A DNA stretch of 64,000 bases from Mycobacterium dioxanotrophicus (lineage in GTDB: Bacteria; Actinomycetota; Actinomycetes; Mycobacteriales; Mycobacteriaceae), in NCBI RefSeq assembly GCF_002157835.1, contig NZ_CP020810.1:62001-126000 (forward strand). Reading direction: 5' to 3'. A program made the translations under genes and the position numbers. Under the pieces are notes generated by a model. It saw nothing but the letters and a program-made list of their open reading frames with translations. It did not search any database and was not told the DNA's origin. Below are positions 36,195-44,980 of the stretch, in pieces; position 1 is the stretch's first letter, and every line of letters begins with the position of its first letter.

Positions 36195-36593
36195 CTATTG
36201 CCTCCGTTGGGTGTTCGGGCTGTGCAGTGCTTGAGCCAACTGGTTAGCCACGGGATGCTGGAGCAGCGCGGGGGAGGCGATCTTGGCGCACTCGTCGAAC
36301 AGCTTTTGTGAGATGGCATCGAGGCCCTCGGCGGCCCTGCGGGCGTTCTGTGCCAAGGCGTCGCTGATGCGGTCGTTGAGTTCGCTGATCGTCAGCTCCT
36401 GCTGGAGCCCCTCGCGGACGTCGAGGTCAAGAAGCCGTCCCCTCGAGTCGTGGACGACGATGATGTCCTCGTCGTCGCTGGTGCTCGACAGGAATGCGTC
36501 GGTTTCCTCATCCCAGGCGTAGATCGCATCCAGCATCGTGTTCAGGGGTGCCAGCGCCGCCTCGGCGGCTGGGTTAATCGGTGGTGTCGCCAT
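36195..36593 (-). CDS. YbaB/EspL-like protein
   Basis: A 132-residue protein with an N-terminal helix, a beta hairpin (DIIVVHDSRGRLLDLDV) and a long C-terminal helix, the YbaB/EbfC nucleoid-protein-like fold that also occurs in ESX-1 EspL. Its start overlaps the end of the large EspB/PPE-like gene by 20 bases. In ESX loci such proteins act as cytosolic stabilising partners for Esp substrates; that role is inferred here. Confidence 0.65.
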   Translation of the reverse strand: MATPPINPAAEAALAPLNTMLDAIYAWDEETDAFLSSTSDDEDIIVVHDSRGRLLDLDVREGLQQELTISELNDRISDALAQNARRAAEGLDAISQKLFDECAKIASPALLQHPVANQLAQALHSPNTQRRQ

Positions 36594-38340
36594 CGGTCTC
36601 CTCCTGAGTCTTGGACGACTTACGCCGGCCAGGACGCTTCCTCACTTGTTCCAACTCCCCGAACACCGGCTCGGTGTTGGCGTGATCGCGATGTACGACC
36701 CGCTTATCGGGATGTAGGTCTTTGTCTCTCTCCGGGGTGTTGTTGCCCCCCATACCGCCCATCATCGGCGGATACATGCCACCCATCATCGGCCCACCGA
36801 CCCGGCCAGCGGTCGGTGCTGGAGCCGACGCCGCCGGCGCGGCCGGTGGAGCGATCGCAGCACCGGGTGCGGCCGCCGACACCGAACTCGACGGGCCGCC
36901 AGCGGGCAACCCGCCACCGCCGCCACCACCACCGCCACTGCTGGCCGGAGTGGTGCCCAGGTCACTCGGGCCGAGGTCGTCAAAGCCCATGTCCTCCGGG
37001 GACGGCAAGCCCTCACCGCCGGTGCCGGGCATGCCACCCAGGCTGGGCAAACTCGGCATCCCCGACAGCGCAGACAGCGGAGAAGCTCCCCCACCGGGCA
37101 TCATCCCGGAGGCGCCGCCCGCAGATTGGCTCACCGCACCCAGAATCGAGCCCAGGACGTTGCCCGCGGTGTTGGCGGTGGCGTCGGTGGCCGGAGTCAG
37201 CGCCGTCTGGGCCGCAGTCGGCTCATTGGGAATGTCGGACTGCTCTGCTGCGGCGATGTCGCCGCTCGGTTGCCCTGCCGGATCGGGCTGGCTGGTGGTT
37301 CCCGGATCGTCCTCGGTGTCCGGATCGCCAGCCCCGGGTTCGTCCTTGACCTCCTTGAACGTGGCCTCCAGCTCGTCCTTCTCCTCAGCCTCGGTGCTCG
37401 ACTCGGGTTTGTTCTCAGGCGTGGCGGTGCCCGGTGTGCCCCCCACGATCGGCGGGGGCACCGACGGCGGCGGCGGCACGGTCACCGTGTCGACGTTGGC
37501 GGCCGCCGCATAGCTGGCCTGTGCCGTCACAGCCTCAGCCTGCGCGGTGGAGAGGTTGGCCTTGGCCACCACCAACGGCTCACTGACCACACCGGCGCTG
37601 GCGTTGAACTTCTGCAGCGCGGTGCGGTACTCCTCACGCAATGCCTGGAACGTCTCCGGTGTCGGAGTGGCGGTGCGGGCGTTGTCGACGGTGCTGGCCG
37701 CCGATTCTGCCGAGGCGGCCAGCGTTCTGGCGTAGTTCGCGACATCGGCCAGCCACGAGGCGTGGTCGGAAATGTTGCGGCCTGCGGGTTGGTTGCCTGC
37801 GTTCCAGTTCGCGTCGACCCCTTGAGCCGCCCGCTTGGTGTCACCGGACTGCTTGTCCAGCTCCGTTGCCAGCGTGCGGAACTGGCTCGCCAGCGTGCGC
37901 AGCGGCTCCGATCCCGGCCCGCCGTGGATGACCGCCGCCCAGTTCTCGGCCGGCATCGGTGCGGGCGCGGCCGGAACCGGCGGAGCGGCCGGTAACGACG
38001 GCATCTGGCCAGGCCCGGTGGGCAGGACAGGCGCCGCCGAGGAGGGCTGGGCCTGTCCATAGCTCGAGATCACCGCGGCGGCATCGGCGTCGCTCTGGTC
38101 CAGTGCCACCCCGGTGGTGGCCACGGCCATTCCTCCGGCGGCGCGCTGGGCCATCGAATGCGCGATGAGCAGTTCCAGGCCCGTAGCCCATGCGGTGAAC
38201 GAGGCGGCCACAGCGGTCGACACCTGGTCGGGGGCCGCCGGCTGGCACTGCGAGCAGGAGGGTGCATGTCCGGCCGCGTCGTCCTGCAACTCGCGGCCAT
38301 GGGCGACCAGGGCGGGCGGTTCGAACGAAATGTTAACCAC
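36574..38340 (-). CDS. large EspB/PPE-like ESX substrate
   Basis: This 588-residue protein begins with a PPE/WXG-like helical bundle of about 270 residues: an N-terminal WXG100-like pair, a Pro-rich loop, then LRTLASQFRTLATELDKQSGD and a W-x-x-G turn in DANWNAGNQ. An acidic linker, a Gly/Pro-rich tract (GGGGGGGGG, MMGGMYPPMMGG) and a strongly basic C-terminus (RKRPGRRKSSK) follow. Size and order resemble EspB/EspK-type exported proteins. It lies 49 bp downstream of an EspC-like gene, a common pairing. Confidence 0.7.
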   Translation of the reverse strand: MVNISFEPPALVAHGRELQDDAAGHAPSCSQCQPAAPDQVSTAVAASFTAWATGLELLIAHSMAQRAAGGMAVATTGVALDQSDADAAAVISSYGQAQPSSAAPVLPTGPGQMPSLPAAPPVPAAPAPMPAENWAAVIHGGPGSEPLRTLASQFRTLATELDKQSGDTKRAAQGVDANWNAGNQPAGRNISDHASWLADVANYARTLAASAESAASTVDNARTATPTPETFQALREEYRTALQKFNASAGVVSEPLVVAKANLSTAQAEAVTAQASYAAAANVDTVTVPPPPSVPPPIVGGTPGTATPENKPESSTEAEEKDELEATFKEVKDEPGAGDPDTEDDPGTTSQPDPAGQPSGDIAAAEQSDIPNEPTAAQTALTPATDATANTAGNVLGSILGAVSQSAGGASGMMPGGGASPLSALSGMPSLPSLGGMPGTGGEGLPSPEDMGFDDLGPSDLGTTPASSGGGGGGGGGLPAGGPSSSVSAAAPGAAIAPPAAPAASAPAPTAGRVGGPMMGGMYPPMMGGMGGNNTPERDKDLHPDKRVVHRDHANTEPVFGELEQVRKRPGRRKSSKTQEETDGDTTD

Positions 38341-38389
38341 CCCAGCCCCCTTTCCGGTTCAGACCCATCCCCACGTCACACGCGTGAGG

Positions 38390-38707
38390 TCAGATCTGCA
38401 CCGCGGCGTCGATGGCGCGGGCGGTGTCGCCGTCAGCGACCTCGAATCCCGTCCGATGATTACGCAGTTTCTGCGCGTGCGCACGAGCCCAGGCGATGAC
38501 GCGCTCATAACTCAGACCGCGTTCGGTCGTCTCCAGCGCCTTGGCCTGAATGAACGCCGAGTAGATCGGCCCCAGCTGACTGCTCAACTGCTCGATGTCG
38601 GGCTGTGTCGACGCCACGTATTGAGCCAGCTCGTCGGCGTAGGTGTCCCAACGGTCGGCCAGGGCCGCCGCGGCCTCAGGGTCCAGACTGATCTGATCAG
38701 TGCTCAT
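38390..38707 (-). CDS. EspC-like (DUF2580-type) ESX substrate
   Basis: A 105-residue protein with the EspC-like pattern: an N-terminal LDPEAAAALADRWDTYADEL helix, a turn SQLGPIYSAF, a second helix and a closing GFEVADGDTARAI, where FEVAD corresponds to the YxxxD export signal with Phe in place of Tyr. It is the first gene of the 30-kb minus-strand ESX run and lies next to regulatory element E. It is probably co-secreted with the following EspB/PPE-like protein. Confidence 0.75.
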   Translation of the reverse strand: MSTDQISLDPEAAAALADRWDTYADELAQYVASTQPDIEQLSSQLGPIYSAFIQAKALETTERGLSYERVIAWARAHAQKLRNHRTGFEVADGDTARAIDAAVQI

Positions 38708-38748
38708 AACGGTTCAGCCTCTCTCGTGCCCGTCCGACGTGCCTAACA

Positions 38749-38775
38749 TGTTCACGAACTGCTCTATTGTGTACT
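38749..38775 (+). promoter_or_regulatory. recurrent plasmid promoter/operator element, site E
   Basis: Plus strand reads TGTTCACGAACTG, then after six bases TGTGTACT. The core GTTCACGAAC is nearly palindromic, and the site lies in the divergent gap between the EspC-like gene (minus) and the tandem RHH-like gene (plus), so it may serve both. Confidence 0.5.
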
Positions 38776-38866
38776 GTACGTCTCATCACGCGCAAGGGAG
38801 TGTGTGCAAGACACGCGGGAATGGCTTACAGGGTAGGTCGGTTCCGAGATGAAAGAGTGACCTGTT

Positions 38867-39352
38867 ATGGAGATGCCTCGTCGCCATCGCAGCACCTACA
38901 AGGGAGACCGCGCGCAGATCATGGCCCTACCGGACCCGGTCGTGTGCGCCCTGGTTCGCGAACGCGCCGCACTGCTTCACGTCGGGGTGGCGCAGTATGC
39001 CGGAGACGTGCTGTCTGAGCACGTCGGCCTGGATCATCTTGTCCGCGAACTCCACGGACTGGACCTTGGCAACCTGCCCCCCGCGGTGCCGGATTCGGGA
39101 CGGCCCTCCTACGTCGAAGCGCTGGAGGCGCCCAGTTTCGTCAAGGCCATCGCCCCGCGCGAGGTCTACAACGTGATCAGGACCCGTGCCACGATGCTCG
39201 GCATCTCCATGGGCCGCTACGTCGGTGATGTGCTGTGCGTGCACGTCGGCATGCCCGAGCTGATGACCGACCTGTACCGGTTCGACCTCAACGAGTTGGA
39301 CCTAACCGTCGATGCGCCCGGGCGCAGTGAGGGGCTGCCGTTGGCGATATGA
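38867..39352 (+). CDS. tandem ribbon-helix-helix-like protein
   Basis: The 161-residue protein consists of two related halves: ALPDPVVCALVRERAALLHV-GVAQYAGDVLSEHVG and IAPREVYNVIRTRATMLGI-SMGRYVGDVLCVHVG, each ending in a similar LxxLxxxDL segment. The pattern of a short strand, RxRA helix, Gly turn and YxxDVL helix resembles CopG/Arc-type RHH DNA-binding folds. A single chain with two RHH units could act as a pseudodimer. It is divergent from the ESX operon and adjacent to element E, which makes it a candidate regulator of the plasmid transfer genes; inferred. Confidence 0.65.
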   Translation: MEMPRRHRSTYKGDRAQIMALPDPVVCALVRERAALLHVGVAQYAGDVLSEHVGLDHLVRELHGLDLGNLPPAVPDSGRPSYVEALEAPSFVKAIAPREVYNVIRTRATMLGISMGRYVGDVLCVHVGMPELMTDLYRFDLNELDLTVDAPGRSEGLPLAI

Positions 39353-39447
39353 CCCACCGGCCCCCACCTTCGTCTTGGATGACTGCGCTTGGGGGCAGAT
39401 GTGACAAATCCATAGCTGGCGTGCGGATTCCACCCGGAAATGAACAA

Positions 39448-39466
39448 AGGCCCCGCTAGGGGGCCT
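39448..39466 (+). terminator. hairpin AGGCCCC-N5-GGGGCCT
   Basis: A 7-bp GC-rich perfect stem with a 5-base loop, about 95 bp after the stop of the RHH-like gene. It is followed by AGTTCC rather than a clear T-run. Possibly a terminator. Confidence 0.45.
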
Positions 39467-39478
39467 AGTTCCGGTTTC

Positions 39479-39503
39479 GATTCGAAGTTGGTGGCTTCGA
39501 ATC
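39479..39503. repeat. perfect inverted repeat GATTCGAAG-N7-CTTCGAATC
   Basis: A 9-bp perfect stem with a 7-base loop, 175 bp upstream of the Rep start. It could be a Rep binding site, part of the origin or an RNA control element. Confidence 0.6.
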
Positions 39504-39679
39504 CGGGTCCGCACCCGTTTTCCCCGAAGGGACGTTGTCTTGCACGACTCGTCTCACGGTAGCGCATACCCGCGATTCTTTCCAGAACTGGCGCAGGGTC
39601 TGTGCAGAAACCGTGACATTTCACGCACCCCCGACCCTGGGGTGACCTACGCACCGACCCCCAGGCGGCCGGTGTAACC

Positions 39680-41692
39680 GTGGCACACCATGTGTCACCT
39701 TCACCCACTCCCGACCAGGTGTGGGCTGCACTGGCGCCGCTGCTCAGCGCCCCGGGGCGCACCACCATGCGCCTGTACAACCCGAAGACGGGCAAGTTCA
39801 GCACCAGCCGCCAGCTCACGCGCAAACTGCCGGGCCGACCCGCAGCGGTCTACCTCTACACCGAGCACGCCGCAACCACCCGCATCCTGGCGTTGGACTT
39901 CGACTCCACACGCGGCGGGCCCGCTGCGGTGGAGCGTGACGTCGAGATCGCACGCCACTGGCTCACAGCCGCCGGCGGCCGCCTCATCGTCGACCGCTCC
40001 ACCAACGGCGGCATGCACATCATCTGCCCGCTGGCGCCAGCCACCAGCGCCACCCACGCCGAGATCACGCACCTGACCGCGGTCCTGGCCGCACACCTGC
40101 CGACCCTGGACACCTCACCCAACGGCAACATCGCGACCGGATGCCTGAGCCTGCCCGGCACCCTCGACAAGCAGGGTGGCCACCGCCAGCTACTCGGCAG
40201 TCTGCGCGATGCCCTCGACACTATCGCCGACGGCTCCACCCCAGACTTCCTGCCGACCCTCTACGCCCACCTCGGCATCCTCAAACGGCAGCCCACTCCC
40301 GCAGAGACCACAGCCCCCGACAACTGCCCCGCCCTGGCACAGTTCACCACGGGCAATGGCGACGACCTGCGCCTCGCGCCTGCCCACACCAACCCCACGC
40401 CCATCCCGGCCCAAGTGCTGCACTACGCCATCCACGGCGACCCCACCGGATCGGCTGGACGCGCCTGGCCCACCCACTCCGAAGCCCGGATGTCGGTGAT
40501 CTACCACGCCGTCATGCGCGGCTACACCCTCAACGATCTACGCGCACTCATCGCCCCGAACGGCCCCTGGCACCGCGGCTTGGGAGCAGCGTTCAACCGC
40601 TACGCCAGCCGCGCCGACAAAGCCCTGAGCAGGGACTTCAGCAAAGCAATCAACCACTACTACGAAATGGTGCTCATTCACCGGCACCGTCAACACAAGG
40701 TACAGAAAGAATCACCGGGGGGGACGACATCAAAGGCAGCCGGCCCAGCAACGCGCGGAGCCAGCGGACCCGTGGAACTGCGTCGCTGGCTGGCCTACGC
40801 ATTCCGCTGGGCTGATGCCGAATACCAAGGCCGACGACAACGGTGGACGGTCAAGGTAGTCCTGCAGGCGCTGGCCTACCTGGCGATGAAATCAGGCGAG
40901 CAAGTCAACGGTGTCTGGGTGGTCGCAGTTGGAGGACGCAGCCTGTCGCTGGCGGCCGGCCTGATGACCGCCGACGCGGTGTGGAAGGTCCTGCGCGACG
41001 TGCGAGACCGTGTCGGCGCTCCGCTGATCCTGACCCGCCGCGCCGTCGGCCGCGAAGCCGACGCCTACGCCCTGACCAGGCAAGGCGCCCAAACAGTCGA
41101 CATAGTCGCGGCCGAGCGGATCCGCATCGAACCCGTACACGACGCCTGGCAGATTCTGGGTTGGCGACTGCAACGCATCCACGACCTGGTCGTGCACCAC
41201 GGCCTCACCGACCGCGCCGACATCTACGCCGCGGCCGCAGTCACTCGAAGCACCGGCGACGCCATCATCCTCGACCTACAGATCGCCGGCTTAATCGCCG
41301 TCACCGGCCGCGGCCGCGTCGGGCCCGGCCCCACCACCCTTGACGCCATCGCCGCCCGCCACAGACTCCACGACACCCGCCAAGACCGCATCGAGCGCTA
41401 CCGCGCCGAACGCAACGCCTGGCACCAGTGGCTCGACAACAAACATGACGAGCAAGCACACCTGCTTCTCGCACAGACCGCCGACGAGGCCTACCTGCGC
41501 GGCCCCAGACGTGATCGCGCCCTCGCGATGCACGCGGCCTACCTGCAATCAGTACTGGCCACCGGCCCTCCCCCAATGCCCGGATACGACACACCGACCG
41601 ACACCGGAGAAGACGACGAAACTCTCGTCATTGAGCGCCGGGCACTGACCCTGCTGTGGGAAATGCTGGGCGCCGTCGTGGTGCGGTGCTGA
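39680..41692 (+). CDS. plasmid replication initiator with archaeo-eukaryotic-type primase domain
   Basis: A 670-residue protein from GTG 39680. The N-terminal 200 residues carry primase-type motifs: ALDFDS with Asp73 and Asp75, STNGGMH with His113, and SLPGTLDKQGGHRQ with Asp163. A helical middle (residues 230-330) with HSEARMSVIYHAVMRGYTLNDLRALI resembles the PriCT-like extension of plasmid Rep proteins. The C-terminal half carries helix-turn-helix-like DNA-binding segments. It stands between the transfer region and the partition genes, as expected for a Rep. It probably opens and primes the plasmid origin. Confidence 0.78.
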   Translation: MAHHVSPSPTPDQVWAALAPLLSAPGRTTMRLYNPKTGKFSTSRQLTRKLPGRPAAVYLYTEHAATTRILALDFDSTRGGPAAVERDVEIARHWLTAAGGRLIVDRSTNGGMHIICPLAPATSATHAEITHLTAVLAAHLPTLDTSPNGNIATGCLSLPGTLDKQGGHRQLLGSLRDALDTIADGSTPDFLPTLYAHLGILKRQPTPAETTAPDNCPALAQFTTGNGDDLRLAPAHTNPTPIPAQVLHYAIHGDPTGSAGRAWPTHSEARMSVIYHAVMRGYTLNDLRALIAPNGPWHRGLGAAFNRYASRADKALSRDFSKAINHYYEMVLIHRHRQHKVQKESPGGTTSKAAGPATRGASGPVELRRWLAYAFRWADAEYQGRRQRWTVKVVLQALAYLAMKSGEQVNGVWVVAVGGRSLSLAAGLMTADAVWKVLRDVRDRVGAPLILTRRAVGREADAYALTRQGAQTVDIVAAERIRIEPVHDAWQILGWRLQRIHDLVVHHGLTDRADIYAAAAVTRSTGDAIILDLQIAGLIAVTGRGRVGPGPTTLDAIAARHRLHDTRQDRIERYRAERNAWHQWLDNKHDEQAHLLLAQTADEAYLRGPRRDRALAMHAAYLQSVLATGPPPMPGYDTPTDTGEDDETLVIERRALTLLWEMLGAVVVRC

Positions 41693-41749
41693 CCAGTTCT
41701 CCAGGGGTTAACGTTGGTAAGTGAGTAGTGGGAAGGGGGATGCCTCGGC

Positions 41750-42199
41750 ATGCGACCTGTGACCGTCGCGGCTGGCGTCGCAGTGTGCTGCACCCTGGTG
41801 GGGTGTGGGGTCGGCGGCGGAGTGACGGCTCGTTCCACATCGGCCGCGTCCTCGCAGAACGCCGCAGGTGACCTCGGTCTGCCGGGAAAGACGTTTTCAC
41901 CATTCGACATCCGCGTGTACGCCCAGGTGCCTCAAAGCAGCGACCGTGTTCCTCCAAACTCGATCTGGCATTTGCCGACCCAGACACCGATCAGGGTCAT
42001 ATGTATCCGGGAATCACCCGAACCCAGGCAGAACTGGCCACATGACCACGCGAAATGGGTGTGGATCCACTACAAGGGAAAAACGCCGAATGACGCGGGG
42101 TTCATCAGCCTGACGGATGTCACCGTCGAGACCGGACGGGACCCGAGTACGAACGCTCAGCTGACGATCGAAGAGGCTGTGCCAGCCTGCCCCAAATAG
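41750..42199 (+). CDS. putative lipoprotein
   Basis: A 149-residue protein with a signal peptide ending in lipobox LVGC (Cys19), then a Ser/Ala-rich linker and a beta-rich domain reading WVWIHYKGKTPNDAGFISLTDV with two more Cys (VICIRE, VPACPK). The SH3-like pattern suggests a small envelope domain. It lies 57 bp downstream of Rep and is convergent with parB. Plasmid-borne lipoproteins of this kind may act in surface exclusion, but nothing here proves it. Confidence 0.65.
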   Translation: MRPVTVAAGVAVCCTLVGCGVGGGVTARSTSAASSQNAAGDLGLPGKTFSPFDIRVYAQVPQSSDRVPPNSIWHLPTQTPIRVICIRESPEPRQNWPHDHAKWVWIHYKGKTPNDAGFISLTDVTVETGRDPSTNAQLTIEEAVPACPK

Positions 42200-42262
42200 C
42201 CGGTCGCCAGGCACGATCGGTCGAAGCTGCTCCTTGTGCGCGCGCTCGACCGGCTCCGCGCT

Positions 42263-43036
42263 TCAGCGCTTCGGCACGTACTCGGCGGCCAGCGCCGCCG
42301 AGACAATCTCGGAACGCGACGCTTCCCGACGTCCAGGATGTCCGTCAGTGATGATCGCATTCACCCAGGCGACAATGCGGTTGAGTGCCTGGTCCTCCCC
42401 ACCGTTTGGGCGGATATAGAGCGGCACCTGCGGGTCGGTCCTGTTCCTGCTCGCAACCGTCGGCCGCCGATAAAACGACGTGAAGTCGGTGTGCTCATCT
42501 GGGCGCCGCGCCAACACCAACTCGGGTAATCGTGCCAGGTGAGTACTTACCGCCGCCATGATCAGCGACGTCTGCGGAGGCTGCCCTGGCTGCTCGGCGG
42601 CCGCCTTGAACGCATCGAACACCGAACTGGCCACGCTGAGGCGGGTCGAGCGCACCACATGCATCACCGGATCGGACCAGTCGATGGTCAGATCCGGCAG
42701 CGGTCGCCGCCCCACGGTATGCGCCACACCCGCGCGCTCATCACGAGCTTCTACGGAGGTCTGCGCCGCACCCGCACCAGCCGATACCTCCGTGTCCGCG
42801 GCACGCGCAGGTGGGATTGCGGTGTCACGGTCGGCGCCACGTCCAGCACGCGTAGCTCCGCTGCTGGTCACAGCGTTGCCCGCAGCAGGCACGGTCGTCT
42901 CGGCGCTCACCGGGTCCTGGGGGGTGGCGGCAGGCGCCGCCGCGGGATGCCGCGGCGGCGGGACCTGCCCGGCCCGGCGCTGCCGGCCCGCCCGAAGCTT
43001 GCTCAATCCACCGCCGTTGACAGCAGTCTCGCTCAC
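42263..43036 (-). CDS. parB: ParB-type centromere-binding partner with C-terminal RHH-like end
   Basis: A 257-residue protein whose GTG start overlaps the parA stop by 4 bases (GTGA). The N-terminal 120 residues are basic and Pro/Ala-rich; the C-terminal part contains a helical segment and closes with REASRSEIVSAALAAEYVPKR, which fits a ribbon-helix-helix helix pair. It is not a classic HTH-type ParB. Together with ParA and the iterons upstream of parA it would form a type Ib-like partition system. Confidence 0.72.
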   Translation of the reverse strand: MSETAVNGGGLSKLRAGRQRRAGQVPPPRHPAAAPAATPQDPVSAETTVPAAGNAVTSSGATRAGRGADRDTAIPPARAADTEVSAGAGAAQTSVEARDERAGVAHTVGRRPLPDLTIDWSDPVMHVVRSTRLSVASSVFDAFKAAAEQPGQPPQTSLIMAAVSTHLARLPELVLARRPDEHTDFTSFYRRPTVASRNRTDPQVPLYIRPNGGEDQALNRIVAWVNAIITDGHPGRREASRSEIVSAALAAEYVPKR

Positions 43037-43920
43037 AACAACGCCTCCTCATCCTGCTGGTCTTGTGCCATGGCGTTGCGCACCGCATGGGTCAACACAG
43101 TGCGAGCAACGTCCTTGACCTCCGCGACAAACCTCGCACTGGAGGCCGGAATCTGACCGGACCGGCCCGGTGCACACACCGCCCCTGAAAGCTTGCGGCG
43201 CTTCAGAAATGCATGGCTGTGCACCGGCGGGCCCACCTCGATGCCATAGGTTGTGCTGATCTTCTCCAGGCGACTGACCTCAGGCTCGGGAGCGGCCTCA
43301 ACCCGATTGGGCACCAACAGCAGCGGATACCCACCCTGCAACTCGTTGGTCATCTGCTCTGTCGCCGCCAGAGCACGCGTTTCCAGGTTCACCGGCACCA
43401 CCACCACATGAGCGGCGCTGGCGGCGCCCACCGTGGACGGGACACCACCAGGATGGGTGTCGATGATCAGCGGACGTTTCAGCTCGGCTGACCATTTCTC
43501 CAGCGCGGCAGCCATATCGGGGCCCGAGGGCTGATTAACCGCGAAGTCAGGGTGCGACGGGATCAGGTCGGCCCGCATCCCCCGCCCGGACAGCGGACGT
43601 GGACACCGTCCGCGCTCCAGCGCGTCCAGCAGCGGCGCGTTCGTCCGCGTCTCGTAGCGATATCCCCACGCCCGGGTGGCGCCGCCGGCATCCCAGTCCA
43701 GGTCCACCAGCACGCCGTCCAGTAGCCATGCCAGCTCTTTGGCCAGCTCGGTCTTGCCGACCCCGCCCTTCCACGCCGCGATGGTGATGATGAGCCGGTT
43801 GAACAGGTCGAGGACGTAATCCGGGCTAGCGCCCACGTCCACACAGAACGTGTCCAGAGCAGAGCCCGTCAGCCCGATGCGCTCCAGCCCTGTCCCTTGC
43901 TGCACCGCCGTCCCTTGCAT
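43033..43920 (-). CDS. parA: ParA-type partition ATPase
   Basis: A 295-residue Walker-type ATPase with deviant Walker A AWKGGVGKTELAKEL near residue 50, VLVDLDWDAGG as the switch region and PLIIDTHPGGVPS as Walker B. It lacks a long N-terminal HTH domain; about 45 residues precede the P-loop. ParA proteins pattern plasmids on the nucleoid with a centromere-binding partner. It is first in the parAB operon, with the iteron-rich region upstream. Confidence 0.85.
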   Translation of the reverse strand: MQGTAVQQGTGLERIGLTGSALDTFCVDVGASPDYVLDLFNRLIITIAAWKGGVGKTELAKELAWLLDGVLVDLDWDAGGATRAWGYRYETRTNAPLLDALERGRCPRPLSGRGMRADLIPSHPDFAVNQPSGPDMAAALEKWSAELKRPLIIDTHPGGVPSTVGAASAAHVVVVPVNLETRALAATEQMTNELQGGYPLLLVPNRVEAAPEPEVSRLEKISTTYGIEVGPPVHSHAFLKRRKLSGAVCAPGRSGQIPASSARFVAEVKDVARTVLTHAVRNAMAQDQQDEEALL

Positions 43921-44327
43921 TGGGAAGCCCCTTCCATCCCCGCGTGCGGCGGATCAGACCACCACACCTACTAGCCGCACCGCGTCGCCATGCAACATCG
44001 CTCAGCGTTGTGAGCCACCACGTGGTGACAGATACTGCTGCACCACAACACAACTCACTGCGGCTCACCATAGCACAAACCCCCGTGTCGTACAGCACAT
44101 GCGCACATACGCGCCGCACGTCATCGCTCCATCACAGCGGCGCATCACAGCGCCGCCCATACGCGCCGCACAGGTGCGGCGCACCCAAGCGCGTAACCTC
44201 CGTGCTCTACCACCGCGCCATATATGCACGCCGCACGTCGACGGCACACGAAGTGGGCGATGCGCGTCACAAGCCGTAGCGGCGCACAACAGCGACATCC
44301 GGCATGGGCGAACGTGTGCGCCTCGCC

Positions 44328-44395
44328 ATGTTGCATATCCTGTTGCGCCGCATGTTGCGTACCATGTTGCATACCGCCGTGGTGTCTGATGTTGC
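44328..44395 (+). repeat. iteron array 1: ATGTTGC-N5 repeats
   Basis: Heptamers start at 44328, 44340 (CTGTTGC), 44352 and 44364 with exact 12-bp spacing, plus a further ATGTTGC at 44389. Likely ParB/RHH binding sites. Confidence 0.75.
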
Positions 44396-44587
44396 GGACC
44401 ATATCCCCAGTCCGGGAGGATGTGTACCCAAAGCCGGGGGCTCTGCGTGCCGTCGCACATGTCAGAACCCGGCACGGCACCAGGCATATAGGGGAGTCCG
44501 CGTTCGTGGCGCCACGGCCGTTCAGCGCCGTTTTCGCAGGTCGCAATGCTCGCGCCCATGGGGTATCGCGGCGGGGGATTGGCGGGC

Positions 44588-44635
44588 ATGTTGCGCCCGA
44601 TGTTGCATCCAATGTTGCCGGCGATGTTGCAGAAC
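44588..44635 (+). repeat. iteron array 2: ATGTTGC-N5 repeats
   Basis: Four perfect ATGTTGC heptamers at 44588, 44600, 44612 and 44624, exactly 12 bp apart, same orientation as array 1. Confidence 0.8.
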
Positions 44636-44980
44636 ACTGACGTGGTCGCGCCGGGCCGGGTGGGTTGATGGGTGGCGTACCTAACCGGGACGCGACGCTC
44701 GCAGTGATGTTGTGCGCCGCACATGACCCGGGGGGCCCACCGCAGAATCACCTGCGCGGCGCACAACATGCCGGGGGACGTTGCGCGCAGGGGGCAGCCG
44801 AACCTCGCCATGCGCCGGGGGAGAGGGTCGGTGAGCAGTGATGCGCGGCGCACATGGTCGGCGCTGGCGTGAGCCCGGAGTATGGCCGGGCCCGGCCCGA
44901 CGGCGCGGCGCGCAACGCGCAGAACGCACAATGCACATCGCCGCGCTCTGCGCGTGTGGTGGCGCTCGCGGAAACCGGCG

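Larger units (their letters stand above)
39353..39679. other. 327-bp non-coding region before the Rep gene
   Basis: No convincing gene. It holds a hairpin after the RHH-like gene, a second perfect stem-loop and short GC-rich repeats (GACCCTGGGG / GACCCCCAGG) just before the Rep start. Its place directly upstream of the initiator makes it a candidate part of the origin or of rep control. Confidence 0.6.

Noticed and set aside
39437..39510. tRNA gene
   Set aside because: A TTCGAATC segment and stems are present, but no acceptor stem, anticodon arm or cloverleaf can be drawn.
44328..44635. CRISPR array
   Set aside because: The units are 7-bp heptamers in 12-bp phase, far too short for CRISPR repeats and spacers; no cas genes are present.
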